NCBI RefSeq assembly: GCF_000744785.1
Contig: NZ_JQMO01000002.1
Coordinates: forward strand, 558,001-622,000
Direction of reading: 5' to 3'
Source: Kitasatospora azatica KCTC 9699
GTDB lineage: Bacteria > Actinomycetota > Actinomycetes > Streptomycetales > Streptomycetaceae
Length of the DNA stretch: 64,000 bases
Shown here: positions 20,132 through 29,657 of the stretch, piece after piece
How positions within the stretch are numbered: position 1 is the stretch's first letter
Layout: each line of letters opens with the position of its first letter
Position numbers and translations under genes: made by a program
Notes under the pieces: generated by a model
What the model saw: the letters and a program-made list of their open reading frames with translations, nothing else
Database searches by the model: none
Told to the model about the DNA's origin: nothing

Positions 20132-21118
20132 TCAGTAGCCGTAGACCAGGTTGTAGGCGACCTGGGGCAGGAACTGTCCGGCGCTGGATCCGCCGCCGGT
20201 GCCGCAGTTGCCGTCGGACTCACCGGGCACCTTGACCCAGAGCAGCATCTCGGCGCCGCCACCCGACTGCGTGGGGGTGCCGATCCTGCGGCCGGCCGGG
20301 TTGCACCACTGGCCGTTGGAGCCGTTGCCGTTGCGGCTGGTGTCGACGACGTACGGCTTGGCGGACCCGCCCCTCGACTGCAGGGCCGCGTTGACGGCGT
20401 TGCCGTACGCCGTGTTCTGCGAAGTGCTGTAGAAGTTGGACACGTTCAACGAGAACCCGTGGGCCCCGCTGACCCCGGCATCGGCCAGGTGCTGGGCCAT
20501 GGTCTGGGCGCTCAGCCAACCGGGGTTGCCGGCGTCCAGGTAGACCCAGGTGTTGGGGGCCTTGGCGTTGAACTGTGCGATGGCGTTGCGCAGCAGCGTG
20601 TTGCGTTCGGAGATCTGATTCGCCGTCATGCAGCTCTCGTCCCCGAGCGAGTCGGGCTCCAGGACGACCACCGCGGGTCGGTTGCCGATGCCGCTGGCGA
20701 AAGCGGCGATCCAGCTGTTGTAGGCGGCGTCGGAACCCGCGCCACCGCCGGACTGGCCCGCGCAGATGTCCCGGTTGGGGATGTTGTAGGCCACCAGGAT
20801 CGGCAGCTTGCGGTTGGCCGCCGCCGCGCCGACGAAGGCGCCGGTCGCCGTCCCGATGGTGCCGCTCCAGTTGCCGAACCAGCGTGCCGACGGCACGTTG
20901 GCGATCGAGGCCCGGATCGCGGCGGCGCGGCCGTCACCGGGGTTGGCGTTGACCCACTGCTGCGCGCTGGAGCCGGGGTCGACGTAGAAGCCGTTGGTCA
21001 TGGTGGTGGGGTCGGCCGCGTAGGCGGTCCCGGGGTGGACCGCGGCCAGGAGTGCGGTCAGGAGTGCGGTCAGCGATGCTGCCACGAGCAATGACAGCCT
21101 GCGGCGCGAACGGCGCAT
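20132..21118 (-). CDS. secreted GH6 endoglucanase (first gene of a GH6 pair)
   Basis: Compact cellulase of 328 residues with a Sec signal (RRSRRRLSLLV..., AYAADP) and no binding module. GFYVDPGS, AYNIPNRDICAGQ (acid Asp), VVLEPDSL, YLDAGNPGW, GFSLNVSNF and CNPAGRRIG identify GH6. The short length and missing loops fit an endoglucanase rather than an exoglucanase, and so complement the larger downstream enzyme. Two CebR-type boxes lie upstream, the nearer one 50 nt before the ATG. Confidence 0.92.
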   Translation of the reverse strand: MRRSRRRLSLLVAASLTALLTALLAAVHPGTAYAADPTTMTNGFYVDPGSSAQQWVNANPGDGRAAAIRASIANVPSARWFGNWSGTIGTATGAFVGAAAANRKLPILVAYNIPNRDICAGQSGGGAGSDAAYNSWIAAFASGIGNRPAVVVLEPDSLGDESCMTANQISERNTLLRNAIAQFNAKAPNTWVYLDAGNPGWLSAQTMAQHLADAGVSGAHGFSLNVSNFYSTSQNTAYGNAVNAALQSRGGSAKPYVVDTSRNGNGSNGQWCNPAGRRIGTPTQSGGGAEMLLWVKVPGESDGNCGTGGGSSAGQFLPQVAYNLVYGY

Positions 21119-21168
21119 GGCGTTTCCTCCGCTGTGGGGTGGGTGGAGGCTGGGTGGCGATCGAAGCG

Positions 21169-21182
21169 TGGGAGCGCTTCCA
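21169..21182 (-). promoter_or_regulatory. CebR-type box proximal to GH6 operon
   Basis: TGGGAGCGCTTCCA matches the CebR cellobiose-repressor consensus TGGGAGCGCTCCCA of Streptomyces at 13 of 14 positions, 50 nt before the GH6 start codon. Confidence 0.75.
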
Positions 21183-21310
21183 GAACCAGATGATTGGGCG
21201 CCTGCGAGGTGCTGTCAAGGAGTCCGACCGAGGTTCATTTCGCCTGTCAGTACTGGGTGCCCAGGGGATCGACGGTTTCTGGCGGTACAAGTGCCACTGG
21301 GCCTAGGTCG

Positions 21311-21324
21311 TGGAAGCGCTCCCA
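21311..21324 (-). promoter_or_regulatory. CebR-type box distal to GH6 operon
   Basis: TGGAAGCGCTCCCA, the exact reverse complement of the proximal box, 142 nt further upstream. The pair could allow repression by looping. No other features are visible in 21183-21310. Confidence 0.7.
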
Positions 21325-21332
21325 TAATGCAC

Positions 21333-21381
21333 ACAGGGGCGGTGTGATGGACGAAAGAGCCGTCCGTTACACCGCCCCTGT
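21333..21381. terminator. long hairpin between the GH6 regulatory region and doxX
   Basis: ACAGGGGCGGTGT pairs with 21369-21381 (13 bp), and the inner GGACG/CGTCC continues the stem to about 21 bp around an AAAGAGC loop. It can terminate doxX transcripts (gene stop at 21459) and insulate the GH6 promoter. Confidence 0.7.
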
Positions 21382-21458
21382 CTCTGCCGCTTGTCCTGGA
21401 GCGCCCTGCCGGTTCCGACCGCACCGGACCGCAGGCCCGCGCGCCGGCAGAGCTCCCG

Positions 21459-21902
21459 CTACGCCGCCGGAACCGGCTGGGGGGCGCGGCGCAGCAGTCG
21501 GTCGAGGGCGAGGCTGCCCGGACCGGTGATCGCGATGGCCAGGAAGATCCAGCAGAACAGGACCGAGAGCTCACCGCCGTTCTGGATCGGCCACAGGGCG
21601 TGCTGCTGATGGACCGAGAAGTAGGCGTAGGCCATCGAGCCCGAGCAGAGCAGGGCCGCGAGCCTGGTGCCCAGGCCCAGCAGGACCAGGGCGCCGCCGA
21701 CCAGCTGGATCAGCGCGGCCCACCAGCCCGGCCACTGGCCGACCGACAACGAACGGCCCGGCGTGCCGCCGAGGACGCCGAGCAGGGAGGCCGCCCCGTG
21801 GCAGCTGAAGAGCAGGGCGGAAACTATTCGCAGTGCGGCGATCGCGTGCGGCTTGGCCCGTTCGGCGAGTGCGTCGGTGCCGGTGCCGGTGCTGAATGAC
21901 AT
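21459..21902 (-). CDS. DoxX family membrane protein
   Basis: 147 residues with four hydrophobic segments: IAALRIVSALLFSCHG, the stretch around WWAALIQLVGGALVLLG, LAALLCSGSMAYAYF and LFCWIFLAIAI. The pattern LRIxxxxLFxxHG with GxLLLLG is typical of DoxX/DUF4260-like proteins, whose role is poorly known (redox or thiol stress in mycobacteria). No partner gene is adjacent. Confidence 0.8.
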   Translation of the reverse strand: MSFSTGTGTDALAERAKPHAIAALRIVSALLFSCHGAASLLGVLGGTPGRSLSVGQWPGWWAALIQLVGGALVLLGLGTRLAALLCSGSMAYAYFSVHQQHALWPIQNGGELSVLFCWIFLAIAITGPGSLALDRLLRRAPQPVPAA

Positions 21903-22259
21903 CGCAACTCCATCTGGTCGGGGGTGATGGTTGGGGGTGCTGGATCGGGCGACTGGCGGTACGCACCGTGCGGCGCCTGAGTTCAGCGGTCCGCCCAGAT
22001 TTTTTCTCCGGCATCCTCATTCGAAACAGAGCCTGACATCGGATCAGTTGCGACAGCTGATCCGCCCGACCTGCGGAGCACGGGTCGGTACCGGGCCTCG
22101 CCATCCTCGAATGTGCTGGTCAGCGGGCCGACCTGATGGCTCTCCGGGGCGCTCGTGCTGGTAGTGGGCAAGGGCTTGCGGCCTTGGTCGTCCGATGGAT
22201 CGGGCCGGGTCGATTTCGCCCTTGTCCTGGCGGCCCACCGAGCGCAGCGCCGGAGCGCG
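21903..22259. other. intergenic region between doxX and the dehydrogenase gene
   Basis: 357 nt without a supported gene. It holds a T-tract (TTTTTT near 22010) in the doxX upstream region and one CATCGGATC at 22037-22045, probably a chance match to the fucose motif. No clear promoter or terminator was found. Confidence 0.4.
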
Positions 22260-23180
22260 TCAGGGCGTGACGACCAGTTTGCCGCGGGTGTGTCCGGTGC
22301 GGCTGGCCTCGAAGGCCTCGCCGGTCCGCTCCAGCGGGAAGGTCTGCGCGACCTCCACGGTCAACGCACCCCGGTCGACCGCCGCCGCCAGCTCGGCCAG
22401 CTTGGCGCCGTCCGGGCGGACCCAGATCCAGTGCCCGCCGTGCTGCTCCACACTCGGGTCGGCGACCGAGACGTGCCTGCCACCGTCGGCGAGCACGGCC
22501 AGCGTCGTCTCCAGCTGGCCGCCGACGAAGTCCGCCACCGCCGACACGCCGTCAGGCGCCAGCGCCCGCACCCGCTCGGCCAGGCCGTCCCCGTAGCTCA
22601 CCGGGTCGCCGCCCAGCTCGCGGAGAAAGGCGTGGTTGCGCTCCGAGGCGGTGCAGATCACCCGGGCTCCCCGGTCGCAGCCGAGCTGCACCGCCAGGCT
22701 CCCGACGCCGCCGGCCGCGCCGTGCACCAGCAGCACGTCACCGGATCCGACCTCGAGCCGGTCCAGGCTGCGCAGTGCGGTCAGGCCGGCCAGCGGCAGG
22801 CCGGCCGCCTGCGCCCAGTCGAGCGCGACGGGCTTGCGCGCCACCGAGGGCGCATCGACCGCGACGTACTCGGCGAAGGTGCCGGCCTGCACCACGTCCT
22901 TGCGGGCGTAGGCCATCACCTCGTCCCCGGGCGTGAACTCGGGCGTGTCGGGGCCGGTCCGGGTCACCACACCGGCCACGTCCCAGCCGGGGATCACGGG
23001 GAAGACCGTGTCCATCATGCCGTCCAGGCCGCCGGCCATGACCTTCCAGTCGACCGGATTGACCGCCGCCGCGCGCACCTGGATCAGCACCTGGCCGGGC
23101 CCCACCTTGGGGTCGGCCACCTCGCCGCAGCGCAGCCGCGAGTTGTCCGGGGCGTAGGAGTCGTAGGTCACCGCACGCAT
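22260..23180 (-). CDS. zinc-independent MDR oxidoreductase (quinone oxidoreductase-like)
   Basis: NADPH-dependent oxidoreductase of 306 residues. GroES-like N-terminal domain (VRAAAVNPVDWKV, GWDVAGVV, GDEVMAY) and a Rossmann fold with VHGAAGGVGSLAVQL; the zinc-binding Cys/His residues of alcohol dehydrogenases are absent. The C-terminal RTGEAFEASRTGHTRGKLVV is typical. ATG 23180 is preferred, with CGGAGG 9 nt upstream, over an upstream in-frame start at 23219. The substrate is unknown and the gene stands apart from its sugar-related neighbours. Confidence 0.85.
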   Translation of the reverse strand: MRAVTYDSYAPDNSRLRCGEVADPKVGPGQVLIQVRAAAVNPVDWKVMAGGLDGMMDTVFPVIPGWDVAGVVTRTGPDTPEFTPGDEVMAYARKDVVQAGTFAEYVAVDAPSVARKPVALDWAQAAGLPLAGLTALRSLDRLEVGSGDVLLVHGAAGGVGSLAVQLGCDRGARVICTASERNHAFLRELGGDPVSYGDGLAERVRALAPDGVSAVADFVGGQLETTLAVLADGGRHVSVADPSVEQHGGHWIWVRPDGAKLAELAAAVDRGALTVEVAQTFPLERTGEAFEASRTGHTRGKLVVTP

Positions 23181-23480
23181 GAACAGGCCTCCGGGGGTCG
23201 GTGTCGTCGCCCGACGCACCGCCGCCGGGTGGGCGGGCGCCAGGGCCTGGCGGCCACGCTATCCCCGGCCCGGACGCCCGGCGGCCCCGACGCTCCGACG
23301 CTCCGTCAGGGCGAATCGGACCCGGCCCGCCCGGTGGGCGGTGCGCGGTCCGAAAAAAGTCTCATCACGGCGGCAACCTTTCCGGCTCCGGCGGCCACTT
23401 GGGGGTGCAACAGACGATGGCGAGCCGCGGTCAGCGGCGCCATGCCGACCCTCATTCACGCACTCTGACCGGGAGCCCAC
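23181..23480. other. divergent spacer upstream of the wall-anchored glycosidase
   Basis: 300 nt of GC-rich spacer with one A-tract (GAAAAAAG at about 23353). Neither the arabinose operator nor a CebR box is visible here, unlike at the other hydrolase genes of the region. Confidence 0.4.
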
Positions 23481-25322
23481 GTGTCATCTGACGACCCGAC
23501 GACCGCCAAGCGGCCGCTGCCCCAGGGCACGCACCGCCGCAGCCGCACCCGCCGCCGCATCCTGGCGGGGTCGGCGGCGATCCTGGTCGCCTCGGCCGGC
23601 GCCGGCGCGCTGGCGCTCAGCGCGGGCGCCGCGCCGACCGTCGCCATCACCGTGGACGCCGGCTCCTCGCTGGGCACCGTGCCGAGCACCGGTGTCGGCC
23701 TGAACACCGCCGTCTACGACCCCAACATGGCCGACGCCACCGCCTCGTCCCTGATCAAGGCCGCGGGCATCCGCCAACTGCGCTTCCCCGGCGGCTCCGT
23801 CGCGGACGGCTACCACTGGAAGACCCACACGGTCGCCGGCATCGGCAGCTGGGCCGCGCCGGGCACCGACTTCGACCACTTCATGACCATGGCGAAGACG
23901 GTCGGCGCCCAGCCGATCCTGACCGCGAACTACGGTTCCGGCACGCCGCAGGAGGCCGCCGACTGGGTCAAGTACGCCAACGTCGACAAGCACTACGGGG
24001 TCAAGTACTGGGAGATCGGCAACGAGGTCTACGGCAACGGCCACTACGGCAACGGCTGGGAGAACGACACCCACGCCGACAAGAGCCCGACGACCTACGC
24101 GAACAACCTGGTCGCCTACGCGAAGGCGATGAAGGCCGTGGACCCGACGGTGAAGATCGGTGCGGTGCTCACCACTCCCGGTGGCTACCCCGACGGCGTG
24201 ACGGCTCCCGGTGACAGCGCCGACTGGAACCACACGGTGCTCTCCATCGCGGGCACCTCCATCGACTTCGTCATCGTCCACTCGTACCCCGGTGGCAAGA
24301 CCACGGCCGACCTGCTGAACACCCCCGCCCAGGCCGCCGGCATCACCTCCGCGCTGCGCTCGCTGATCGCCGACTACGCGGGTTCGCGCGCCGCTTCGGT
24401 GGAGATCACGGTCACCGAGACCGATGGCGACTTCTCGCCCGCCAAGACCAGCCAGGCCGCGGCCCTGTACGCACCCGACGCCTACTTGAGCTGGCTCGAG
24501 CACGGCGCCGTGAACGTCGACTGGTGGGACCTGCACAACGGCATGGGCAGCGCTCCCAGCACGGTCGACGGCCAGACCGACTACCTGGACGAGGGCGTGC
24601 TCTCCAGCGGGAGCTGCGTCGACGGCAAGTGCGAGCCGGCCCGCGAGACGCCGTTCCCCACCTACTGGGGCATCCGCTCGCTGACCGCGCTGGCCCACCC
24701 CGGCGACACCATGGTCAAGGCCTCCTCCGGCAACTCGTCGGTGGCCGTGCACGCGGTGCGCGGCACCGACGGCGGCCTGAACGTCATGCTGATCAACAAG
24801 GACCCGAACAACGCCGCACAGGTGTCGCTCTCCTACGGCGGGTACGCCCCGGCCCCGGGCGCGGTCACCACCGTCTCGTACGCCAAGGGCGGCACCGAGC
24901 TGGTCACGGCGGCCAACGGCACGGCGGCCGCGCAGACCCTGCCGCCGTACTCGGTCACCACCCTCCAGCTGAAGCCCGCCTCGGCGCCCTCCGGTTCCGG
25001 CGCCCCGGCACCCGCCACCACGCCCAGCCCCGGTAAGGCGGCCACTCCCACGCCCGGCGCCGGCACGCCGGTCGCCGCCGGCTCGGTCACCGCCGCACCG
25101 GTGGCCTCCGCCTCCGGCACGCTCGGCACCCGCGCGCAGGCGTCCGCCGCCGGCACGCCCGCCGACCACCCGGCCCCGAGCAGCACCGCCACCGGCGGCC
25201 TGGCCTCCACCGGGATGAGCGATGCGGTCACCTACAGCGCCGTCGGCGGCCTGGCGGCCATCTCCACCGGCTGTGTCCTGGTGCTCCGCGGACGCCGCCG
25301 CAAGGCCGCACACGGCAAGTGA
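23481..25322 (+). CDS. cell-wall-anchored arabinofuranosidase-like glycosidase with LAXTG sorting signal
   Basis: Paralogue (613 residues) of the secreted enzyme at 1140-2906. Arg-rich Sec signal (RRSRTRRRILAGSAAI...), then a clan GH-A domain with YWEIGNE (acid/base) and EITVTETDG (nucleophile). Instead of CBM2 it ends with a Pro/Ala/Thr-rich spacer (about 490-570) and a sortase signal: LASTG (about 574-578), a hydrophobic stretch, then RGRRRK. LAXTG is the motif recognised by class E sortases of Streptomyces. So the same type of catalytic domain is made in a substrate-bound and a cell-bound form. GTG 23481 has GGGAG 7 nt upstream. Confidence 0.8.
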   Translation: MSSDDPTTAKRPLPQGTHRRSRTRRRILAGSAAILVASAGAGALALSAGAAPTVAITVDAGSSLGTVPSTGVGLNTAVYDPNMADATASSLIKAAGIRQLRFPGGSVADGYHWKTHTVAGIGSWAAPGTDFDHFMTMAKTVGAQPILTANYGSGTPQEAADWVKYANVDKHYGVKYWEIGNEVYGNGHYGNGWENDTHADKSPTTYANNLVAYAKAMKAVDPTVKIGAVLTTPGGYPDGVTAPGDSADWNHTVLSIAGTSIDFVIVHSYPGGKTTADLLNTPAQAAGITSALRSLIADYAGSRAASVEITVTETDGDFSPAKTSQAAALYAPDAYLSWLEHGAVNVDWWDLHNGMGSAPSTVDGQTDYLDEGVLSSGSCVDGKCEPARETPFPTYWGIRSLTALAHPGDTMVKASSGNSSVAVHAVRGTDGGLNVMLINKDPNNAAQVSLSYGGYAPAPGAVTTVSYAKGGTELVTAANGTAAAQTLPPYSVTTLQLKPASAPSGSGAPAPATTPSPGKAATPTPGAGTPVAAGSVTAAPVASASGTLGTRAQASAAGTPADHPAPSSTATGGLASTGMSDAVTYSAVGGLAAISTGCVLVLRGRRRKAAHGK

Positions 25323-25380
25323 GTCGGCAGCAGTAGGTGATCGCTTGCGGGGACGATACCCAACAGTGATCCAGTGGCAC

Positions 25381-25409
25381 TTGACGGTCGTTCTGTTAGC
25401 GTTAACACT
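25381..25409 (+). promoter_or_regulatory. arabinose importer promoter with LacI-type operator
   Basis: -35 TTGACG (25381-25386), 17-nt spacer, -10-like AACACT (25404-25409). The operator TGTTAGCGTTAACA (25394-25407; one mismatch from a perfect palindrome) starts exactly 7 nt after the -35 box and covers the -10 region. The araBDA promoter has the same arrangement. The leader to the binding-protein GTG is about 200 nt. Confidence 0.75.
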
Positions 25410-25613
25410 CTTGTAACGCCAGGCCAGAAGGTAGGTCGGATCACCTCGACACTCCGGTGATCCGATCTGAGGCCCTGTCACAACCTGAACGATCAACGTT
25501 CACTCGGTCTCAACTTGCCTTCGAGACCGAAACCAACACCGCTTGACCGCTGCTCGACCGATCCTCGGCTCCCGCCCAGGTCGGGCCGATTTCGGCGCAC
25601 CAATGGAGGAACT

Positions 25614-26711
25614 GTGCGGAAGTTTTCGATGGCCCTCGCCGTTGCGGGCCTGTCGCTCTCTCTCGCCGCTTGCGGCCAGAGCACGAACGGCGTCGGCGAC
25701 AACGCGAGCAAGGGCAGCGCCAAGGGCGGGCTCATCGGCATCTCCATGCCCACCAAGTCGTCGGAGCGCTGGATCAACGACGGCAACAACATGGTCAAGC
25801 AGTTCCAGGACAAGGGCTACAAGACCGACCTGCAGTACGGCGACAACGTCGTCGAGAACCAGGTCTCCCAGCTCGAGAACATGATCACCAAGGGTGCCAA
25901 GCTGCTGGTGGTCGCCGCCATCGACGGCTCCTCGCTCAGCGACGTGCTCCAGAAGGCCGCCGACGCCCACATCCCGGTGATCTCCTACGACCGCCTGATC
26001 CGTGGCACCAACAACGTCGACTACTACGCGACCTTCGACAACTTCAAGGTCGGCGTCCTCCAGGGCACGTACATCGCCGACAAGCTGGGCCTCAAGGACG
26101 GCAAGGGTCCGTTCAACGTCGAGCTGTTCGCCGGCTCCCCGGACGACAACAACGCCTCCTTCTTCTTCAACGGCGCCATGAGCGTCCTGAAGCCGTACAT
26201 CGACGACAAGAAGCTGGTGGTCCAGAGCGGCCAGACCGGCTTCAACCAGGTCGCCACCCTGCGCTGGGACGGCGGTGTCGCCCAGTCCCGCATGGACAAC
26301 CTGCTCAGCAAGTCCTACACCTCGGCCCGGGTCGACGCCGTCCTCTCCCCCTACGACGGCATCTCGATCGGCATCCTCTCCTCCCTCAAGGGCGTCGGCT
26401 ACGGCGGCAGCGGCAAGGCCCTGCCGGTCGTCACCGGCCAGGACGCCGAGCTGGCCTCGGTGAAGTCCATCATCGCGGGCGAGCAGACGCAGACCGTCTA
26501 CAAGGACACCCGGGAGCTCGCCAAGGTCGCGGTTCAGATGGGCGACGCGCTGCTCACCGGCGGCAAGCCGGAGACCAACGACACCACGACCTACAACAAC
26601 GGCGTCAAGACCGTCCCGGCCTACCTGCTCCAGCCGGTCAGCGTGGACAAGGACAACTACCAGAAGGTGCTGATCGACGGCGGCCAGTACACCGCGGACC
26701 AGCTCAAGTAA
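25614..26711 (+). CDS. chvE: monosaccharide ABC transporter binding lipoprotein, ChvE type
   Basis: Extracellular sugar receptor (365 residues) for pentoses or other monosaccharides. Lipobox LSLAACG places the lipid Cys near residue 19. The periplasmic-binding fold follows: [55 protein letters not shown]. These are ChvE/multiple-monosaccharide features. GTG 25614 has GGAGG 5 nt upstream; a longer in-frame reading would bury the lipoprotein signal. Followed by the matching ATPase and permease. The operator shared with araBDA makes L-arabinose the likely substrate. Confidence 0.9.
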   Translation: MRKFSMALAVAGLSLSLAACGQSTNGVGDNASKGSAKGGLIGISMPTKSSERWINDGNNMVKQFQDKGYKTDLQYGDNVVENQVSQLENMITKGAKLLVVAAIDGSSLSDVLQKAADAHIPVISYDRLIRGTNNVDYYATFDNFKVGVLQGTYIADKLGLKDGKGPFNVELFAGSPDDNNASFFFNGAMSVLKPYIDDKKLVVQSGQTGFNQVATLRWDGGVAQSRMDNLLSKSYTSARVDAVLSPYDGISIGILSSLKGVGYGGSGKALPVVTGQDAELASVKSIIAGEQTQTVYKDTRELAKVAVQMGDALLTGGKPETNDTTTYNNGVKTVPAYLLQPVSVDKDNYQKVLIDGGQYTADQLK

Positions 26712-26729
26712 TCCCCGGCCCCCCAAACC

Positions 26730-26782
26730 GGCGGTACGGGTGGGGCAGGCGCCCCGGACAGGCCCGCCCCACCCGTACCGCC
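26730..26782 (+). terminator. 17-bp hairpin between binding-protein and ATPase genes
   Basis: GGCGGTACGGGTGGGGC pairs perfectly with 26766-26782 around a 19-nt loop, starting 19 nt after the chvE stop. It probably attenuates or stabilises the transcript so that more binding protein than ATPase is made. Confidence 0.65.
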
Positions 26783-26805
26783 CCCAGTCGAAATGGATGC
26801 ACCAC

Positions 26806-28353
26806 ATGGCCGGACCCGTCCTCGAGATGCGTTCGATCACCAAGACGTTCCCCGGTGTCAAAGCGCTGTCCGACGTCAACCTGACCGTCGCCGCCGGCGA
26901 GGTCCACGCCGTCTGCGGCGAGAACGGCGCCGGCAAGTCCACCCTGATGAAGGTGCTCAGCGGGGTCTACCCGCACGGCTCCTACACGGGCGAGATCCTC
27001 TTCCAGGGCGAGCCCTGCCAGTTCAAGGACATCAGGGCCAGCGAAGAGCGCGGGATCGTGATCATCCACCAGGAGCTCGCCCTGGTGCCCTACCTCTCCA
27101 TCGCGGAGAACATCTTCCTCGGCAACGAGCACGCCAGCCGCGGCATCATCAGCTGGAACAAGACGCTCACCCACGCCACCCGGCTCCTTCAGCGCGTCGG
27201 TCTGCAGGAGAACCCGCAGACCCGCATCGCCGACATCGGCGTGGGCAAGCAGCAGCTGGTCGAGATCGCCAAGGCGCTCGCGAAGGAGGTCAAGCTCCTC
27301 ATCCTGGACGAGCCCACCGCCGCGCTCAACGACGAGGACAGCCGCAAGCTGCTCGACCTCATCCTGGAGCTCAAGGCACAGGGCATCTCCTGCATCATCA
27401 TCTCGCACAAGCTGAACGAGATCGCCCGGGTCGCCGACTCCATCACCATCCTGCGCGACGGGCAGACCATCGAGACCCTCGCGGTCAGCGCGGACGGCAT
27501 CTCCGAGGACCGGATCATCCGCGGGATGGTCGGTCGTGACCTCGAGCACCGCTACCCCGAGCGCACTCCGCAGATCGGCGAGGTCGCCCTCGCCGTGGAG
27601 GACTGGACGGTCCATCACCCGATCGACCACCAGCGCAAGGTGGTCGACAACGTGTCGATCAACGTCCGCCGGGGCGAGATCGTCGGCATCGCGGGCCTGA
27701 TGGGCGCAGGGCGCACCGAGCTCGCGATGAGCGTCTTCGGCCGCTCCTACGGGCGCTACACGGGCGGCCGAGTGCTGATGAACGGCCAGGAGATCCGCAC
27801 CCGCACCGTCCCCGAGGCGATCGGCCACGGCCTCGCGTACGTCACCGAGGACCGCAAGCAGCTCGGCCTCAACCTGATGGACGACATCAGCCGCAACATC
27901 TCGCTGAGCGCACTCGGCAAGGTGGCCCGGCGCGGCTGGGTGAACGAGCACGAGGAGACCCGGGTCGCCGAGCGCTTCCGCAAGTCCATGAACATCAAGG
28001 CCCCCTCGGTGTTCGCGCAGACCGGAAAGCTCAGCGGCGGCAACCAGCAGAAGGTCGTCCTCAGCAAGTGGATCTTCGCTGAGCCCGAGGTGCTGATCCT
28101 CGACGAGCCGACCCGGGGCATCGACGTCGGCGCCAAGGCGGAGATCTACACCGTGATCGCCGACCTCGCGGCCCAGGGCAAGGCGGTGCTCGTCATCTCC
28201 TCCGAGCTCCCCGAACTGCTGGGACTCTGCGACCGCATCTACACCATGGCCGAGGGCCGGCTCACCGGCGAGGTCGAGCGGGCGGACGCGACTCAGGAAT
28301 CACTCATGCGCCTCATGACCGTGAGCGCGGCAATCCAGAACGAGCAGGTATAG
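26806..28353 (+). CDS. mmsA: multiple-monosaccharide ABC transporter ATPase, MmsA/GguA type
   Basis: Energises sugar uptake (515 residues, two ABC domains fused). First domain: Walker A GENGAGKS, signature [13 protein letters not shown], Walker [12 protein letters not shown]. Second: degenerate Walker A (LMGAGRTEL), signature LSGGNQQKV, Walker [16 protein letters not shown], as usual for this family. ATG 26806 gives the conserved start [11 protein letters not shown] 26797 three codons earlier is also possible. Gap to the permease gene is 4 nt. Confidence 0.93.
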   Translation: MAGPVLEMRSITKTFPGVKALSDVNLTVAAGEVHAVCGENGAGKSTLMKVLSGVYPHGSYTGEILFQGEPCQFKDIRASEERGIVIIHQELALVPYLSIAENIFLGNEHASRGIISWNKTLTHATRLLQRVGLQENPQTRIADIGVGKQQLVEIAKALAKEVKLLILDEPTAALNDEDSRKLLDLILELKAQGISCIIISHKLNEIARVADSITILRDGQTIETLAVSADGISEDRIIRGMVGRDLEHRYPERTPQIGEVALAVEDWTVHHPIDHQRKVVDNVSINVRRGEIVGIAGLMGAGRTELAMSVFGRSYGRYTGGRVLMNGQEIRTRTVPEAIGHGLAYVTEDRKQLGLNLMDDISRNISLSALGKVARRGWVNEHEETRVAERFRKSMNIKAPSVFAQTGKLSGGNQQKVVLSKWIFAEPEVLILDEPTRGIDVGAKAEIYTVIADLAAQGKAVLVISSELPELLGLCDRIYTMAEGRLTGEVERADATQESLMRLMTVSAAIQNEQV

Positions 28354-28357
28354 AGGC

Positions 28358-29590
28358 ATGGCCCAGACCGAGACCACCGACACCAAGGCGGCCGCGCCCG
28401 CCCCGGCCGAGCGACCGTCCGTCGGCGCCGTGCTCGTCCAGGCGCTGCGCGGCAACGTCCGTCAGTACGGCATGCTGGTCGCGCTGGCGCTGATCGTGCT
28501 GCTGTTCCAGTTCTGGACGGACGGCATCCTGCTCCAGCCGCTGAACGTCACCAACCTGGTCCAGCAGAACAGTTACATCCTGATCCTGGCGATCGGCATG
28601 ATGATCGTCATCATCGCGGGGCACATCGACCTGTCGGTCGGTTCGCTGGCCGCCTTCGTCGGCGCCGCGTCGGCGGTGATGATGATCAAGCACGGGATGT
28701 CCTGGCCGATAGCCCTCGTGCTGGCGCTGCTGATCGGCGCGGTGGCGGGTGCCTGGCAGGGCTTCTGGATCGCCTACATCGGCATCCCGTCGTTCATCGT
28801 CACGCTGGCCGGCATGCTGCTGTTCCGCGGCGGCACGCAGATCATGCTGCAGGGCCAGTCGATCGCACCGTTCCCCAAGGGCTTCCAGAAGATCGGCAGC
28901 GGCTTCCTGCCGGAGGTCGGCCCGCACACCAACTACCACAACCTGACCCTGCTGCTCGGCCTCGGCGTGCTCGCGCTGGCCGTCCTGCAGGAGGTCCGGG
29001 GCCGCCGGCAGGCCGCCTCGTACGGGCTCGAACTCCTGCCGCTCGGCTTCTTCCTGGCCAAGCTGGCCGCCATCACCGCCGCCGTGCTGGTCTTCACCCT
29101 GCTGCTGGCCAGCTACCACGGCTTCCCCATCGTGCTGCTGATCCTCGGTGCGCTGCTCTTCGGCTTCGGCTACCTGATGCGCAACTCGATCATCGGTCGC
29201 CACACCTACGCCATCGGCGGCAACGAGGCGGCGGCGAAGCTGTCCGGTGTGAAGAGCAAGCGGGTCGTCTTCCTGGCCTTCGTCAACATGGGCGTCCTCG
29301 CCGCGCTGGCCGGTCTGGTCTTCGCCGCCCGGCTCAACGCCGGTACCCCGCAGGCCGGTATCAACTTCGAGCTGGAGGCGATCGCGGCCGCGTTCATCGG
29401 TGGCGCCTCCGCCACCGGCGGTGTCGGCACCGTGTTCGGCGCCATCATCGGCGGCCTGGTGCTCGGTGTGCTCAACAACGGCATGTCGCTGGTCGGCGTC
29501 GGCACCGACTACCAGCAGGTGATCAAGGGCCTGGTGCTGCTCGCGGCAGTCGGCTTCGACGTCTACAACAAGCGGAAGGTCGGCTCCTGA
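28358..29590 (+). CDS. mmsB: multiple-monosaccharide ABC transporter permease, MmsB/GguB type
   Basis: Membrane subunit (410 residues) with about ten hydrophobic segments. IAGHIDLSVGSLAAFVGA, GIPSFIVTLAGMLLFRG, YAIGGNEAAAKLSGV and FIGGASATGGVGTV are BPD_transp_2 signatures. A central insertion (LLLGLGVLALAVLQEVRGRRQA...) distinguishes the MmsB type from RbsC. It ends the importer operon; its stop is part of a strong terminator. Confidence 0.93.
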   Translation: MAQTETTDTKAAAPAPAERPSVGAVLVQALRGNVRQYGMLVALALIVLLFQFWTDGILLQPLNVTNLVQQNSYILILAIGMMIVIIAGHIDLSVGSLAAFVGAASAVMMIKHGMSWPIALVLALLIGAVAGAWQGFWIAYIGIPSFIVTLAGMLLFRGGTQIMLQGQSIAPFPKGFQKIGSGFLPEVGPHTNYHNLTLLLGLGVLALAVLQEVRGRRQAASYGLELLPLGFFLAKLAAITAAVLVFTLLLASYHGFPIVLLILGALLFGFGYLMRNSIIGRHTYAIGGNEAAAKLSGVKSKRVVFLAFVNMGVLAALAGLVFAARLNAGTPQAGINFELEAIAAAFIGGASATGGVGTVFGAIIGGLVLGVLNNGMSLVGVGTDYQQVIKGLVLLAAVGFDVYNKRKVGS

Positions 29591-29657
29591 GCCGTACTGA
29601 CAGACAGCTGTGCCCGGCCGCTTCGGTGGCCGGGCACAGCTGTCTGTCAGTACGGCT
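29590..29657. terminator. bidirectional terminator: 30-bp perfect stem capped by a UUCG loop
   Basis: A 30-bp perfect inverted repeat (29590-29619 with 29628-29657) closes on GCTTCGGT, which forms a C(UUCG)G tetraloop after one G-T pair. It begins within the mmsB stop codon and reaches the galM stop codon, so it serves both convergent genes. Confidence 0.9.

Noticed and set aside
18767..21094. Plus-strand open frame of 775 codons over the GH6 pair
   Set aside because: Antisense shadow of two clear GH6 genes with signal peptides and catalytic motifs.
22037..22045. CATCGGATC between doxX and the dehydrogenase
   Set aside because: Isolated 8/9 match without the -35/-10 arrangement of the fucose promoters; expected by chance in 64 kb.
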